DNA of 64,000 nucleotides from Campylobacter lanienae NCTC 13004 (GCF_002139935.1 NZ_CP015578.1:124001-188000), one strand, 5' to 3'; counted from the first letter of the stretch, positions 8,591 through 17,989 are shown. The notes: generated by a model from the sequence alone, not told the origin. Translations and numbers: made by a program.

Positions 8591-9280
8591 ATGAGTCTAT
8601 ATAATAGAAATCTTTCATCACAGCAAAGTGATTTTAGTCGCGCTTATGAGAGTGAGCAATCCATAAGCGCTAGAGCGACTTTTGTTAAGCAAACTTATAA
8701 GCTTCTTAGTGCTTCTCTTTTGGCTGCGACTGCGGGTGCTTATATCGGTGTTGATTATGTCAAAAGCTTTAGCTGGGTGCTTTTGATCCTTGAATTTGCG
8801 ATGCTTTTTGGGCTATTTTTCACTCGTAAAAACCCAACTCTAGCGCTATTTTTGCTATTTGGATTTACCTTTGTGAGTGGCCTTACTTTAGGTCCAGCGC
8901 TTAATACCTATATTGGTGCTGGTATGGGGCATATAATTACTCAAGCATTTTTGATGACTACTGTGGCTTTTGGTGGGCTAACTATTTTTGCTTTTAATAC
9001 TAAGCGTGATTTTTCATCAATGGGTAAAATGCTATTTATCACGCTAATTGTGATTGTGGTTGCTGGACTTTTGAATTTATTCTTCCAAAGCACAATGTTA
9101 GCAACCATTATTTCAGCAGTTGGTGCGATACTATTTAGTGCATATATCTTATATGATACTCAGATGATTTTGCGTGGCGGATATGATAGTCCTGTGCTTG
9201 CGGCAGTTTCGTTGTATCTAGATATTTTAAATTTATTTATCTCTCTTCTTAATCTTCTTGGCATATTTAACCGAGAATAA
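8591..9280 (+). CDS. Bax inhibitor-1/YccA family inner-membrane protein
   Basis: A 229-residue protein with about seven hydrophobic membrane segments from residue 38 onward, after a polar N-terminus. The order and the YILYDTQMIL segment near residue 190, with its conserved Asp, are typical of the BI-1/YccA (UPF0005) family. These are proton-sensitive calcium leak channels or modulators of membrane proteolysis by FtsH; the role in Campylobacter is not established. TTGGAGG at 8580-8586 provides the ribosome site. It stands alone, with a terminator at 9285. Confidence 0.9.
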   Translation: MSLYNRNLSSQQSDFSRAYESEQSISARATFVKQTYKLLSASLLAATAGAYIGVDYVKSFSWVLLILEFAMLFGLFFTRKNPTLALFLLFGFTFVSGLTLGPALNTYIGAGMGHIITQAFLMTTVAFGGLTIFAFNTKRDFSSMGKMLFITLIVIVVAGLLNLFFQSTMLATIISAVGAILFSAYILYDTQMILRGGYDSPVLAAVSLYLDILNLFISLLNLLGIFNRE

Positions 9281-9284
9281 TCAT

Positions 9285-9303
9285 AGCCACCGCTGTGGTG
9301 GCT
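9285..9303 (+). terminator. Rho-independent terminator after the BI-1 gene
   Basis: AGCCACC / GGTGGCT stem of 7 bp with a 5-base loop, GC-rich for this genome, followed by TAACTAAATTTTT. Confidence 0.8.
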
Positions 9304-9328
9304 TAACTAAATTTTTAATTTATTTTGA

Positions 9329-9334
9329 TATAAT
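9329..9334 (+). promoter_or_regulatory. -10 element for secG-frr-pyrE operon
   Basis: TATAAT preceded by TTTTGA in a T-rich run, typical of the Campylobacter sigma-70 promoter; about 32 bases before the GTG of secG. Confidence 0.7.
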
Positions 9335-9366
9335 CGCCAGTTAATTACACTATTCAAAGGATACTC

Positions 9367-9717
9367 GTGAGTTCAGTTTTTCTTATTATTCAGGTTTTGT
9401 TAGCAGTCATTTTGACTATTGTTATATTACTGCAAAAGAGCGCATCTATGGGTCTTGGAGTTTATAGCGGGAGCAACGAAAGTCTATTTGGGGCCAAAGG
9501 TCCAGCTGGATTTTTGGCTAAATTTACATTTTTTATGGGCTTTTTGTTTGTTATTAACACCCTAGCCCTTGGATATACATATAATCAATCTTTGCGTGAT
9601 TCTGTAGTTGATAGTGCGAAATTTGATTCAATCCAAGCACCACAAGCCCCAAATACCAACATAATACCTACAGCACCAGCGGCACCAACAGCTGAAAATA
9701 ACACAACAGCCAACTAA
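9367..9717 (+). CDS. secG: Preprotein translocase subunit SecG
   Basis: A 116-residue inner-membrane protein with two hydrophobic segments (about 3-22 and 53-74) separated by the conserved cytoplasmic loop containing [12 protein letters not shown]. This is the SecG signature; SecG binds SecYE and assists SecA-driven export. The tail after residue 85 is Pro/Ala/Asn-rich, as often seen in this class. GTG is used as start, with AAGGA upstream at 9357-9361. It is the first gene of a tight run secG-frr-pyrE-RDD. Confidence 0.95.
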   Translation: MSSVFLIIQVLLAVILTIVILLQKSASMGLGVYSGSNESLFGAKGPAGFLAKFTFFMGFLFVINTLALGYTYNQSLRDSVVDSAKFDSIQAPQAPNTNIIPTAPAAPTAENNTTAN

Positions 9718-9727
9718 AAGGATAGAT

Positions 9728-10285
9728 ATGCTAAATGAAATTTACAACAACCAAAAACTACACAACGACAAAGCGTTAGAGGCTTTAAAGCGTGATTTTA
9801 CCACACTTCGCACCGGCAAAGTGAGCATTAATATCTTAGATCATGTCCATGTAGATTACTATGGAAGCCCTACTGCCTTAAATCAAGTTGCCACCGTTTT
9901 AGCTACTGATGCTAGCACAATTACCATCACTCCATGGGAAAAATCTATGCTAAAAACTATCGCTACGGCGATTCAAGCGGCAAATATAGGCGTAAATCCA
10001 AATAACGATGGCGAGAGTGTTAAGCTATTTTTCCCTCCGATGACAACAGAAGATCGCCAAAAAAATGCCAAAGAGGCAAAAGCGATGGGCGAAAAAGCCA
10101 AAGTAGCTATCAGAAACATCAGAAAAGATGCTAATGATGAGATCAAAAAGATAGAAAAAGACAAAACCCTAAGCGAAGATGAGATCAAAAAAGGCTATGA
10201 CGAAGTCCAAAAAATCACCGATAATTATATCACCAAAGTAGATCAAATAGTAAAAGATAAAGAAGCTGAACTTTTAAAGGTTTGA
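9728..10285 (+). CDS. frr: Ribosome recycling factor
   Basis: A 185-residue protein of normal family length. The LRTGK motif near residue 27, and the Lys/Glu-rich helical second half with [20 protein letters not shown], mark the three-helix bundle domain of RRF, which with EF-G splits post-termination ribosomes. An AAAGGA site at 9717-9722 precedes the ATG. It begins 10 bases after secG and is followed one base later by pyrE, so one transcript is likely. Confidence 0.97.
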   Translation: MLNEIYNNQKLHNDKALEALKRDFTTLRTGKVSINILDHVHVDYYGSPTALNQVATVLATDASTITITPWEKSMLKTIATAIQAANIGVNPNNDGESVKLFFPPMTTEDRQKNAKEAKAMGEKAKVAIRNIRKDANDEIKKIEKDKTLSEDEIKKGYDEVQKITDNYITKVDQIVKDKEAELLKV

Positions 10286-10286
10286 T

Positions 10287-10898
10287 ATGAATTTAGAACA
10301 AATTTACAAAGATGCCAAAGCCTATTTAGAGGGGCATTTTTTGCTAAGTAGTGGCAATCACTCGCAATTTTATCTACAGAGTGCTAAGGTCTTAGAAGAT
10401 CCGATTTTAACAGGCGTTTTGTGTGATGAGTTATATAAGCAAATTTCACAAGCTGGAGTTGAATTTGATAGTGTTTGCTCGCCTGCGCTTGGGGGGATTT
10501 TGGCCGGATATGAGCTAGCTAGAGCTGGTAAAAAGAGATTTATCTTTGCTGAAAGGGTAGATAGCGTGATGAGCCTTAGGCGTGGATTTAGCGTTGAAAA
10601 AGGCGAGAGATTTATAATATGCGAAGATATCATCACAACAGGCGGATCGGCCTTAGAGAGTGCGAAGATTATTGAGAGTTTAGGTGGCGTTGTAGTGGGA
10701 TTTGCGGCGCTTGCGAATCGTGGATTTTGTTCTGTTAGTGGATTAAATAACGAAAGAAAAGATAGCTGTAAATTGCCGATTAATAAACCGCTTTTTGCTC
10801 TTGGTAATTTTGAGTTTGAAATTTATCCGCCAGAGTCTTGTCCATTGTGTAAAAATGGCTCAAAAGCATTCAAGCCTGGGAGCCGTGGCAACGCATGA
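10287..10898 (+). CDS. pyrE: Orotate phosphoribosyltransferase
   Basis: A 203-residue type I phosphoribosyltransferase that joins orotate to PRPP in pyrimidine synthesis. The PRPP-binding motif [14 protein letters not shown] is near residue 110, and [14 protein letters not shown] at the N-terminus contacts the substrate, as is usual for PyrE. C-terminal cysteines (CPLCKN) are present as in epsilonproteobacterial homologues. Its last four bases overlap the next start (ATGA). Confidence 0.96.
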   Translation: MNLEQIYKDAKAYLEGHFLLSSGNHSQFYLQSAKVLEDPILTGVLCDELYKQISQAGVEFDSVCSPALGGILAGYELARAGKKRFIFAERVDSVMSLRRGFSVEKGERFIICEDIITTGGSALESAKIIESLGGVVVGFAALANRGFCSVSGLNNERKDSCKLPINKPLFALGNFEFEIYPPESCPLCKNGSKAFKPGSRGNA

Positions 10899-11302
10899 GT
10901 AAGGCAGTAGCCGCTAATATCTTTAGTAGGGTAAAAGCGTTTATTATGGATATGTTTTTTATAGCGGCTCCGCTTTTGTATCTTATGACTTATATAATTT
11001 TAAATGGCAAGGATGAGTTTCAAAGCAATCAACTAGCTATATTTTTGGTTTGGCTAGTTTTTGGGCTGATACAATCTCTGTTTTTTGTTTTTAAGGCTCA
11101 AAGTCCTGGGTATAAGGCACAAGGGATCTATCTAGTTGGCTTAAATGGCAAAAAGGCGAATTTGATCATCTATCTGCTTAGATATTTTTTCTTTATTACC
11201 ACTTTTATTATAGGTGGGTCGTTTTTTTGCTTTTTTAGGAGAGATAAGCGGAATTTACACGATCTGTTAGCTGGAACTATCGTAGTCCAAAAGAGTTATT
11301 AA
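10895..11302 (+). CDS. RDD family membrane protein
   Basis: A 135-residue inner-membrane protein with three hydrophobic segments. The N-terminal [11 protein letters not shown] fits the RDD-family Arg-Asp pattern, and the end [16 protein letters not shown] is the usual RDD-domain C-terminus. Function is unknown in general; some members are ion antiporters. Translationally coupled to pyrE by an ATGA overlap. Cj0234c-type neighbours with frr and pyrE suggest a conserved epsilonproteobacterial operon. Confidence 0.85.
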   Translation: MSKAVAANIFSRVKAFIMDMFFIAAPLLYLMTYIILNGKDEFQSNQLAIFLVWLVFGLIQSLFFVFKAQSPGYKAQGIYLVGLNGKKANLIIYLLRYFFFITTFIIGGSFFCFFRRDKRNLHDLLAGTIVVQKSY

Positions 11303-11360
11303 GAGTTTATTTATCTTAATTTTGTATTATTTCATTTTTAAATTTATATAAGGATTTAAC

Positions 11361-11885
11361 ATGTCAGTAACTTTCAAAGGTACAGCAGTAGAGTTAGAAG
11401 GAAAAGGCGTAAATGTAGGTCAAAGAGCGCCAGAAGTTGATCTAGTAGCTAAGGATCTATCTAGCCTAAAAGTAGGCGGCGCAAGTGGGAAATTCCAAGT
11501 CTTAATAGTAGTCCCAAGCCTAGATACAGGAGTTTGTGCGACTGAAGCTAGAACATTTAACCAAAAAGTAGCTAGCAAAAGCAATGTTGAAGCTACGGTT
11601 ATATCGTTAGATCTTCCATTTGCTATGGGGAGATTTTGCTCGACTGAAGGAATCGAAAATTTAAGAGTGGCTAGTGATTTCAGAGGTGCGAAATTTGGCA
11701 AAGAGTATGGTGTTTTACTAGCTAGTAGTCCGCTTGCTGGATTGCTAACTCGTGCTATTTTCGTAATTGATCCAAATGGTGTTGTAGTTTATAAAGAGCT
11801 AGTTAGCGAAATCACAACTGAGCCAAACTACGACGCAGCATTGAAAGCTATCGGCGGTGGTTGCGGTTGTGGCTGCTCTCACTAA
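11361..11885 (+). CDS. tpx: Thiol peroxidase Tpx with a cysteine-rich C-terminal tail
   Basis: A 174-residue atypical 2-Cys peroxiredoxin that reduces hydroperoxides using thioredoxin. The peroxidatic Cys is in SLDTGVCATEARTF and the resolving Cys in GRFCSTEGI. The start follows AAGGA at 11351-11355. The protein ends GGGCGCGCSH; three closely spaced cysteines and a histidine after a glycine hinge are not part of the core fold and could bind metal or form extra disulfides. It is monocistronic, closed by a terminator at 11895. Confidence 0.95.
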   Translation: MSVTFKGTAVELEGKGVNVGQRAPEVDLVAKDLSSLKVGGASGKFQVLIVVPSLDTGVCATEARTFNQKVASKSNVEATVISLDLPFAMGRFCSTEGIENLRVASDFRGAKFGKEYGVLLASSPLAGLLTRAIFVIDPNGVVVYKELVSEITTEPNYDAALKAIGGGCGCGCSH

Positions 11886-11894
11886 GTGAATTTT

Positions 11895-11918
11895 AAGCGT
11901 TATTATATCACGCTTTTT
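11895..11918 (+). terminator. Rho-independent terminator after tpx
   Basis: AAGCGT / ACGCTT stem with a 9-base loop, followed by TTT. A second, larger inverted repeat (TTAGCGAAATTT / AAATTTCGCTAA, 11917-11958) adjoins it. Confidence 0.7.
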
Positions 11919-12015
11919 AGCGAAATTTGGAGCCATAATCGCTTTTAAATTTCGCTAATCTATCGCTATTTTATCCATTTTCTACTATTTAGCTATTTAA
12001 AGATTTTTATTATTG

Positions 12016-12021
12016 TATAAT
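12016..12021 (+). promoter_or_regulatory. -10 element for rarA
   Basis: TATAAT with TATTG just upstream, 33 bases before ATG 12054; AGAAGGAA supplies the ribosome site. Confidence 0.65.
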
Positions 12022-12053
12022 TTCACTCAACCATCATAGATAGAAGGAAAAAT

Positions 12054-13235
12054 ATGAATTTAAGCCTTAAATTTAGACCGACAAAAATCAGCCAAATGGT
12101 AGGTCAAGATGATATTAGAGAAATTTTTACGAAATTTATAGAGAATAAAAATATACCACATAGCTTGTTTTACGGCACAGCCGGAAGTGGCAAAACTACG
12201 ATGGCTAAGATCATTGCTAAGGAGATGGATTATGAATTTTTCGAGCTTGATGGGGCGAATTTAAAAAGCGAAGAAGTCCGTAAAATCATAGCTAAATTTG
12301 ACGGCTCACTATATTTACCACTTATATTTATCGATGAATTTCATCGCCTTAGCAAGACTCAACAAGAGACGCTTTTGATCCCAATGGAAGAGAAAAAATG
12401 TATTATAATTGGCGCCACCACCGAAAATCCCAAATTCTCTGTAAGTAGCGGAATCCGCTCTAGGATGATGATATTTGAGTTTAAACCACTATCATATAGG
12501 GATTTAGAGCTTTTATTAGCTGATATTCAAAAGAGTGTATATTTTGAGATTGATGAGAGTGCTAAGGATTATCTCATCAGCTCTAGCGGTGGCGATGCTA
12601 GAAGTATGCTAAATTTGCTAGAATACGCCCTAAGTGTGGATAAAAATATAAATTTAAAGATTTTAAAAACCCTAAGATGCTCTAGCTTTAGCGAAGGTAG
12701 CAGTAGTAAAGATACCCATTATAACCTAATAAGTGCGATGATAAAGAGCCTAAGGGGTAGTGATATCGATGCGGCGATATACTACCTAGCAAGGCTTATA
12801 GCAGCTGAGGAGGAGCCTGAGTTTTTGGCTAGAAGGATGGTGATTTTTGCTAGCGAGGATATAGGTAATGCCAATCCAAATGCCCTAAATGTAGCCACAA
12901 ATACCATGCTAGCAGCATCAAAAATAGGCTATCCAGAAGCTAGAATTATCCTAAGTCAATGTGCCGTCTATCTGGCTAGTTCGCCTAAATCCAACTCTAG
13001 TTACAAGGCTATAAATTTCGCACTTGATTATATAGCTAAAAATCCAGCCTTACCAGTGCCGCCATATCTTATTAATACAGATGAGGCCAAAAAAGACTAT
13101 CTATATCCGCATGATTTTGGTGGATGGGTGGAGCAAAAGTATATGCAAAAAGATATTAAATTCTATCATAGCAACTCTATTGGATTTGAAAAAACTCTAG
13201 ATGATTGGATAGAAAAAATCAAATTTAAAAACTAG
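12054..13235 (+). CDS. rarA: Replication-associated recombination protein A (MgsA/RarA AAA+ ATPase)
   Basis: A 393-residue AAA+ ATPase acting at stalled replication forks. It begins with the family's LSLKFRPTKISQMVGQDD; Walker A is GTAGSGKTT near residue 42 and Walker B FIDEFHR near 96. TTENPKFSVSSGIRSR contains sensor 1 and the arginine finger region. The C-terminal third (EDIGNANPNAL and SSYKAI) is the MgsA tetramerisation domain. Slightly shorter than E. coli RarA. It stands alone. Confidence 0.93.
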   Translation: MNLSLKFRPTKISQMVGQDDIREIFTKFIENKNIPHSLFYGTAGSGKTTMAKIIAKEMDYEFFELDGANLKSEEVRKIIAKFDGSLYLPLIFIDEFHRLSKTQQETLLIPMEEKKCIIIGATTENPKFSVSSGIRSRMMIFEFKPLSYRDLELLLADIQKSVYFEIDESAKDYLISSSGGDARSMLNLLEYALSVDKNINLKILKTLRCSSFSEGSSSKDTHYNLISAMIKSLRGSDIDAAIYYLARLIAAEEEPEFLARRMVIFASEDIGNANPNALNVATNTMLAASKIGYPEARIILSQCAVYLASSPKSNSSYKAINFALDYIAKNPALPVPPYLINTDEAKKDYLYPHDFGGWVEQKYMQKDIKFYHSNSIGFEKTLDDWIEKIKFKN

Positions 13236-13343
13236 TTTATAGTGAGGCTAATAGGGTATTTTTAATCTTAATTTAAGTATTGATTATGATTAAATTTGCT
13301 AGAATAGTCACTTTATAAATTTCATAATTAATAAAATAAAAAT

Positions 13344-14459
13344 ATGGGGGGGGGTGTAGTGCGAGAAGTGTTTTATATAGCTGGATTTGATCCTAGAAGC
13401 CCAAAATACTACTACTCCATCTTTAAAAACAATATCCATAAAACAAGCGCAATAGAGCAAAATGAGCTAAATATAAGCAAACTCAAAAAAGATGAGCTAT
13501 TCTATTTTAATGCCTATTATAAGGGCGTTAAAACCAAATATAATTTTCTCATTTGGAACGATATAGTAAAAGAGCATTTTTGTAAAAGATTTTTTGAAGT
13601 TTTTGGGGCTTTGTTTGTGGCGCTCTTTAATTACCCTATATCCGGCGCTGTCTATATGGTGGCTAGATACTCACGCACTCAGCTAATTGCTGGATATTAT
13701 CCTATAGTTTTTATATTGTTGTCATATTTTTTGACGGGATTTTTTTGTTACGGGCTTAGCTATTTTATCCAAAATTATATTTTGTGGATTATTTGTTCTA
13801 TTTTACTCTTTTATCTAGCTACTAAGGGGATATTCTATTTAGGGATGAATGCGGGGATGTTTTGGCTACTTAGCATTTATAGATTTTGTTATAAATATGC
13901 TAGAAGCGAGATTAAAGGCATTAATGAGAGAAATGAGAGCTTTGCTAATGAGATTATAAAAAGCTTAAAAAATAATAAATTTAGCAATGACGAAGTGATG
14001 ATAGTAGCTCATAGCGTTGGGGCGATTATAGCTATTAGTAGCGTGGCAAGAGTGATAGAAAAAAGCAAGATTGAAGGGCTAAATATATCAAATTTAAAGC
14101 TTGTTTTAATAGGCGGATGTATTCCGCTTGTATCATTTCATAAATACGCAGATAAATTTAAAAAAGAGCTTGAGATAGTAGCAAATTCTGGCATCACCTG
14201 GCTGGATTTTAGCTCTAAGATTGATGGAGCGTGCTTTTTTAAGGTAGATTATATCAAGCTTTTAAGGCGAAATGCTAAATCACCAAAGCTAATATCAGTT
14301 GGATTTTTTAAAATTTATGATAAAAAAACATACAAAAATATAAGATATAAGTGGTATCAAGTTCATTTTTTGTATCTTAAAGCAACTCAAATTCGTGGTG
14401 GGTATGATTATTTTTATTTAACCATAGACCCTAACAGACTTGAAGATAAGAAATTTTAA
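13344..14459 (+). CDS. Phase-variable membrane protein with an alpha/beta-hydrolase-like serine motif
   Basis: A 371-residue protein whose ATG (13344) contains the first G of a G9 tract, so at G9 the frame is MGGGVV... and full length; at G8 or G10 stops follow within a few codons. A GTG at 13359, with the G tract as ribosome site, is an alternative start. Residues about 80-185 hold three to four membrane segments. AHSVGAIIA near residue 220 resembles a lipase/esterase nucleophile elbow, but the Asp and His partners are not certain. It overlaps the P450 region and recalls the membrane protein next to the P450 in the C. jejuni capsule region (Cj1412c). Substrate unknown; lipid or capsule anchor modification is a guess. 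Confidence 0.75.
   Translation: MGGGVVREVFYIAGFDPRSPKYYYSIFKNNIHKTSAIEQNELNISKLKKDELFYFNAYYKGVKTKYNFLIWNDIVKEHFCKRFFEVFGALFVALFNYPISGAVYMVARYSRTQLIAGYYPIVFILLSYFLTGFFCYGLSYFIQNYILWIICSILLFYLATKGIFYLGMNAGMFWLLSIYRFCYKYARSEIKGINERNESFANEIIKSLKNNKFSNDEVMIVAHSVGAIIAISSVARVIEKSKIEGLNISNLKLVLIGGCIPLVSFHKYADKFKKELEIVANSGITWLDFSSKIDGACFFKVDYIKLLRRNAKSPKLISVGFFKIYDKKTYKNIRYKWYQVHFLYLKATQIRGGYDYFYLTIDPNRLEDKKF
13346..13354 (+). repeat. Phase-variation G9 tract overlapping a start codon
   Basis: Nine G residues, the first being the third base of ATG 13344. G9 keeps the gene in frame. G8 gives TAG and G10 gives TGA soon after. Confidence 0.9.
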
Positions 14460-14469
14460 GGAGCCAATT

Positions 14470-15828
14470 ATGGGAGTTTGTCCATTTCACCCAAAACCGC
14501 ATAGTAGCAAAGCTGGACTCATCACTACATTTTTCTTAAAACGCAGATCGTGGCTTGATGGTTTATATGAAAAGAGCTATAAAATGCGAGTTGGTAGAGT
14601 CAAAATGCCTGGATTTGATCTTTTTGTGGTAAATGATCCTAAAGAAGTTCGCAAAATTATGGTAGATAATGTAAAGGAATTTCCAAAAAGCGATATGCTA
14701 CACGAGCTTTTAAAGCCACTTTTGGGCGTGAGTATATTTACCACCAATGGCGAAGTGTGGAAAAAGCAAAGAGAGCTTTTGCGGCCTAGCTTTGAGATGA
14801 CTAGGATTAGCAAAGTTTTTGATCTTATGAGTAGTGCGGCTGCTGATATGATGGAGAGATTTAGAAAGTATGAAGATGGCGCCGTCGTCGAAGTTGATGA
14901 GCATATGACCTTTGTAACTGCTGATGTGATATTTCGCACGATAATGAGCGCAAAACTAGATGAAGAAAAGGGCAAGGAGATTTTAGACGCTTTTGTAACT
15001 TTCCAAGAAGAGACTGCCAAAACGGCTATTAGAAAGTTTTTTTGTGTGCCACAATGGTTATCAAATTTGCTTGGCGAAAACAAAAGGATAAAAGCCGGAG
15101 CGGTGATTAGAAAAAATCTTTCAAATATCATCAAACCTAGATATGATAACTACGCTAATGATACGCATTGCGATATCTTATCCTCGCTTTTACACACTAC
15201 TGATGCTGATAGCGGGGAGAGATTTAGCTTTGAAGAGATCCTAGATCAGGTCTCAATGCTATTTTTAGCAGGTCATGAGACCACAGCTAGCTCACTTACA
15301 TGGACGCTATATTGCCTAAGCCTAGATCAAGATGCGCAACAAAAGGCCTATAATGAGATAATTAGCATCAACAAAGATAGCAAATTTGAAATTTCTGATA
15401 TAAGAGATATGAAGTATCTAACCAATGTTTTTAAAGAAGCACTAAGACTATATCCGCCGGTTGGCTTTTTTGCTCGTCAAAACAAAAATGAGATAAAAAT
15501 CAGAGATAAAGTCTTACAAAAGGGCGCTGGCGTAGTGGTAGCTCCGTGGCTGATACATAGGCATGATGATTATTGGGAAGCCCCACATGAGTTTAGGCCA
15601 GAAAGGCATAATGAAAATATCCCAAAAGAAAGGTATATGCCCTTTGGCCTAGGTGAGAGAGTTTGCATCGGACATGGCTTTGCTATGCAAGAAGCAATCA
15701 TAATTTTGGCTAATATTTTAAGGGAATTTAAACTAGAGTTAAAAGATGGCTTCATCCCTGATGTAGTAGGCAGGCTCACTATCCGTTCAGCAAATGGAAT
15801 GATGATTAAGATGACTCAAAGGCACTAA
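14470..15828 (+). CDS. Cytochrome P450 (CYP172-like)
   Basis: A 452-residue P450 monooxygenase. ATG 14470 follows AAGGAG (14458-14463); a TTG start at 14440 would lie inside the previous gene. Motifs are complete: I-helix AGHETT at 267-272, ExxR with Glu323 in KEALR, and the haem loop FGLGERVCIG with Cys399. The soluble N-terminus lacks a membrane anchor. Campylobacter carries one P450, CYP172A1 (Cj1411c in C. jejuni), beside the capsule locus; its substrate is not established, with a lipid or capsule precursor proposed. Its stop lies 2 bases before the next gene. Confidence 0.95.
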   Translation: MGVCPFHPKPHSSKAGLITTFFLKRRSWLDGLYEKSYKMRVGRVKMPGFDLFVVNDPKEVRKIMVDNVKEFPKSDMLHELLKPLLGVSIFTTNGEVWKKQRELLRPSFEMTRISKVFDLMSSAAADMMERFRKYEDGAVVEVDEHMTFVTADVIFRTIMSAKLDEEKGKEILDAFVTFQEETAKTAIRKFFCVPQWLSNLLGENKRIKAGAVIRKNLSNIIKPRYDNYANDTHCDILSSLLHTTDADSGERFSFEEILDQVSMLFLAGHETTASSLTWTLYCLSLDQDAQQKAYNEIISINKDSKFEISDIRDMKYLTNVFKEALRLYPPVGFFARQNKNEIKIRDKVLQKGAGVVVAPWLIHRHDDYWEAPHEFRPERHNENIPKERYMPFGLGERVCIGHGFAMQEAIIILANILREFKLELKDGFIPDVVGRLTIRSANGMMIKMTQRH

Positions 15829-15830
15829 AT

Positions 15831-16205
15831 TTGAGATTAAAAGAGAAATTAGCTGGGACTATCTTGCTTTGTGCTTTGGTGCCGCTAGCAATAATTGGTT
15901 ATATTTATATTACTATTGTAGGCACTTTTGGCGATCCAACTCGTGCTAGACAAGGGGTTAGAGCACTTGATCACTTTGTCAATGCAACTATATTTAACGG
16001 CTATGCGTGGGAGTCAGTCTCTAGCCATGCCTGGAGAATGCGTCATAAAAGATGGGCTAAAATCGTGATTTTTATAACAGATAAATTCCAAAAAAACCAC
16101 TGCCAAAGAGCCAACAAAAGAGAGCAACCAATTATAGATCTGATGCTTAGTAGAAGGCTAAATGAACAGACAATAGGCAAAAGAAAATTCAATAAAAATA
16201 GCTAA
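15831..16205 (+). CDS. Small single-span membrane protein of the P450 operon
   Basis: A 124-residue protein with a TTG start 2 bases after the P450 stop and an AAAGG site just upstream (about 15817). One strong membrane segment spans residues 9-31; the rest is basic and soluble, with W and R clusters (AWRMRHKRWAK). It recalls the small membrane protein downstream of the P450 in C. jejuni (Cj1410c). Coupling to the P450 suggests a partner, perhaps a membrane tether, but no function is known. Confidence 0.65.
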   Translation: MRLKEKLAGTILLCALVPLAIIGYIYITIVGTFGDPTRARQGVRALDHFVNATIFNGYAWESVSSHAWRMRHKRWAKIVIFITDKFQKNHCQRANKREQPIIDLMLSRRLNEQTIGKRKFNKNS

Positions 16206-16275
16206 GATTTTAAGCTATATTTTAATGGATTTTAAGTAAAATTCAAGCTTTAAAGGAAATTTGGAAAGATTATAA

Positions 16276-17937
16276 ATGAAAAGATTGTTATCAATTTTAG
16301 CTATTATCGCTACCACCGCTACGGCAGCACTGCAAACAGAATCTATAAATTCAATAAACTCATCAGCACTAACCACGCAATCTAATACCACAAATCAAAC
16401 CACCTCGCCAGATCTAAATCAAAGTATCTATACCAATACCACTACTCAAAGCGTTTTTGGCGAGAATTTATTTAATGGCAACTTCACTATGGTGAGCCAA
16501 CATATCTATAATCCAGATTATATTTTAGCTATTGGTGATGTGGTAAATGTGAAGTTATGGGGTGCGTATGAGTTTGAGCAGCAATTAACGGTTGATTCTC
16601 AAGGTAATATATTTTTGCCAAAAGTTGGCGTTATCAGACTTCTAGGTGTGAAAAACTCAAATTTAGTTACGACTATATCAAAGAGTGTAAAAAGGGTATT
16701 TAAAGAGAATGTTCATGTCTATGCGGATATGGGAATTTATCAAAATGTCTCTATATTTGTTACAGGAAATGTCAATAAACCAGGCCTATATCAAGGACTT
16801 AGCTCTGATTCTTTGATTCAGTTTATAGACAAGGCCGGTGGTATAAATCCGCAATATGGTAGCTTTCGTAATATTACAGTAGTTCGCAATAATCAGCCAT
16901 ATAAGAGTATAGATCTGTATGATTTTATGGTAGATGGCAAGATCGAGATGTTTGCGCTTAAAAATGGCGATGTGATATTAGTAGGTAGTGTAGGGGCGTA
17001 TATGAGTGCTAGCGGAGAGGTGCTTCGCTCATATAGATTTGAAGCCAAAGACGGCACAATGAGCTTAAAAGAGCTATCAAGACTAGCTGGTATCAAACCA
17101 GTCGTAACTCAAGCAATCGTAAGAAGCCACACAGACAATAGCCAAATTCAAATCAATAGCTATCCACTAGCTAAATTCGACTCTGTTAGCCTAAGGGCCG
17201 GTGATGCGGTGGAGTTTATGACTGATCACTCTGCTAGAGAGGTGCGTGTAAATATAGATGGAGAGCATAGCGGATCACGAGCGATAGTGATGCCAAAGGG
17301 GGCTACTCTTGGGGATCTTATGGATAAGATCGGCTTTAATCCGCAGTCAAATATAGATGCACTTCAGCTATTTAGAAAAAGCGTGGCTAAAATGCAAAAA
17401 AATTTGATAGAATCGTACCTAAGAGAGCTTGAGTCCATCGCCCTTACAACTTCATCAGATACAACTCAAGAAGCGCAAATTAGAGCAACTGAAGCTAAGG
17501 CGATTTTGGATTTTATAGAGCGTGCTAGAATGGTAGAGCCAAAAGGTCAAGTAGTAATTAGTAATAAAGATGATATCTACCAAATCGTATTACAAGAAGA
17601 TGATACCATATATATCCCAACTAAGGATAATATCGTCATCGTCCAAGGCGAAGTCTCTATGCCAGGGGCCTTTACCCATGTGGCGGATTCTGATATTGAA
17701 GATTATATCAAGATGGCTGGCGATCTAAGCTCTAGGGCCGATAGTAGTAGAGTTATCCTAGTATCAGCCAATGGCAAAGCCGGTAAATTCAGAGCTTCAA
17801 GTGGCGAGAATGTCTATCCGGGGGATTCGATTTTGGTTTTACCAAAAGTAGAGACCAAAATGCTACAAGCTACAAGTATCTTAACCCAAATTCTATATCA
17901 ACTAGCAATCGCTGCTAAAGTGGTGATAGATCTGTAA
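16276..17937 (+). CDS. kpsD: Capsule polysaccharide export protein KpsD
   Basis: A 553-residue outer-membrane polysaccharide export protein. Residues 1-18 form a signal peptide. After a Thr/Gln/Asn-rich stretch, the polysaccharide export domain begins near residue 75 (YILAIGDVVNVKLWG, then GNIFLPKVGVIRL), followed by SLBB domains near 155-250 and 455-540 (VQGEVSMPGAFTHV). KpsD carries group 2/3 capsule across the periplasm with KpsE. It is far from kpsCSMTE (38554 onward), so the capsule locus is split by the heptose and cdt genes, as is common in Campylobacter. A terminator follows. Confidence 0.93.
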   Translation: MKRLLSILAIIATTATAALQTESINSINSSALTTQSNTTNQTTSPDLNQSIYTNTTTQSVFGENLFNGNFTMVSQHIYNPDYILAIGDVVNVKLWGAYEFEQQLTVDSQGNIFLPKVGVIRLLGVKNSNLVTTISKSVKRVFKENVHVYADMGIYQNVSIFVTGNVNKPGLYQGLSSDSLIQFIDKAGGINPQYGSFRNITVVRNNQPYKSIDLYDFMVDGKIEMFALKNGDVILVGSVGAYMSASGEVLRSYRFEAKDGTMSLKELSRLAGIKPVVTQAIVRSHTDNSQIQINSYPLAKFDSVSLRAGDAVEFMTDHSAREVRVNIDGEHSGSRAIVMPKGATLGDLMDKIGFNPQSNIDALQLFRKSVAKMQKNLIESYLRELESIALTTSSDTTQEAQIRATEAKAILDFIERARMVEPKGQVVISNKDDIYQIVLQEDDTIYIPTKDNIVIVQGEVSMPGAFTHVADSDIEDYIKMAGDLSSRADSSRVILVSANGKAGKFRASSGENVYPGDSILVLPKVETKMLQATSILTQILYQLAIAAKVVIDL

Positions 17938-17942
17938 GGGCA

Positions 17943-17989
17943 TTAGATAGAGAGAATAAATTTAATTTTATTTTGTCTATCTAAATTTT
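17943..17989 (+). terminator. Terminator-like hairpin after kpsD
   Basis: TTAGATAGA / TCTATCTAA, 9 bp, with a 24-base AT loop, then ATTTTT. The rest of the spacer to 18118 holds a likely -10 (TAAAAT near 18077) and AAAGG before ATG 18119. Confidence 0.6.

Noticed and set aside
14577..15134. Long open frame on the minus strand inside the P450 gene (185 codons)
   Set aside because: Antisense to a gene with every P450 motif; composition is Ser/Thr/Leu-rich as expected for a shadow frame; no ribosome site.
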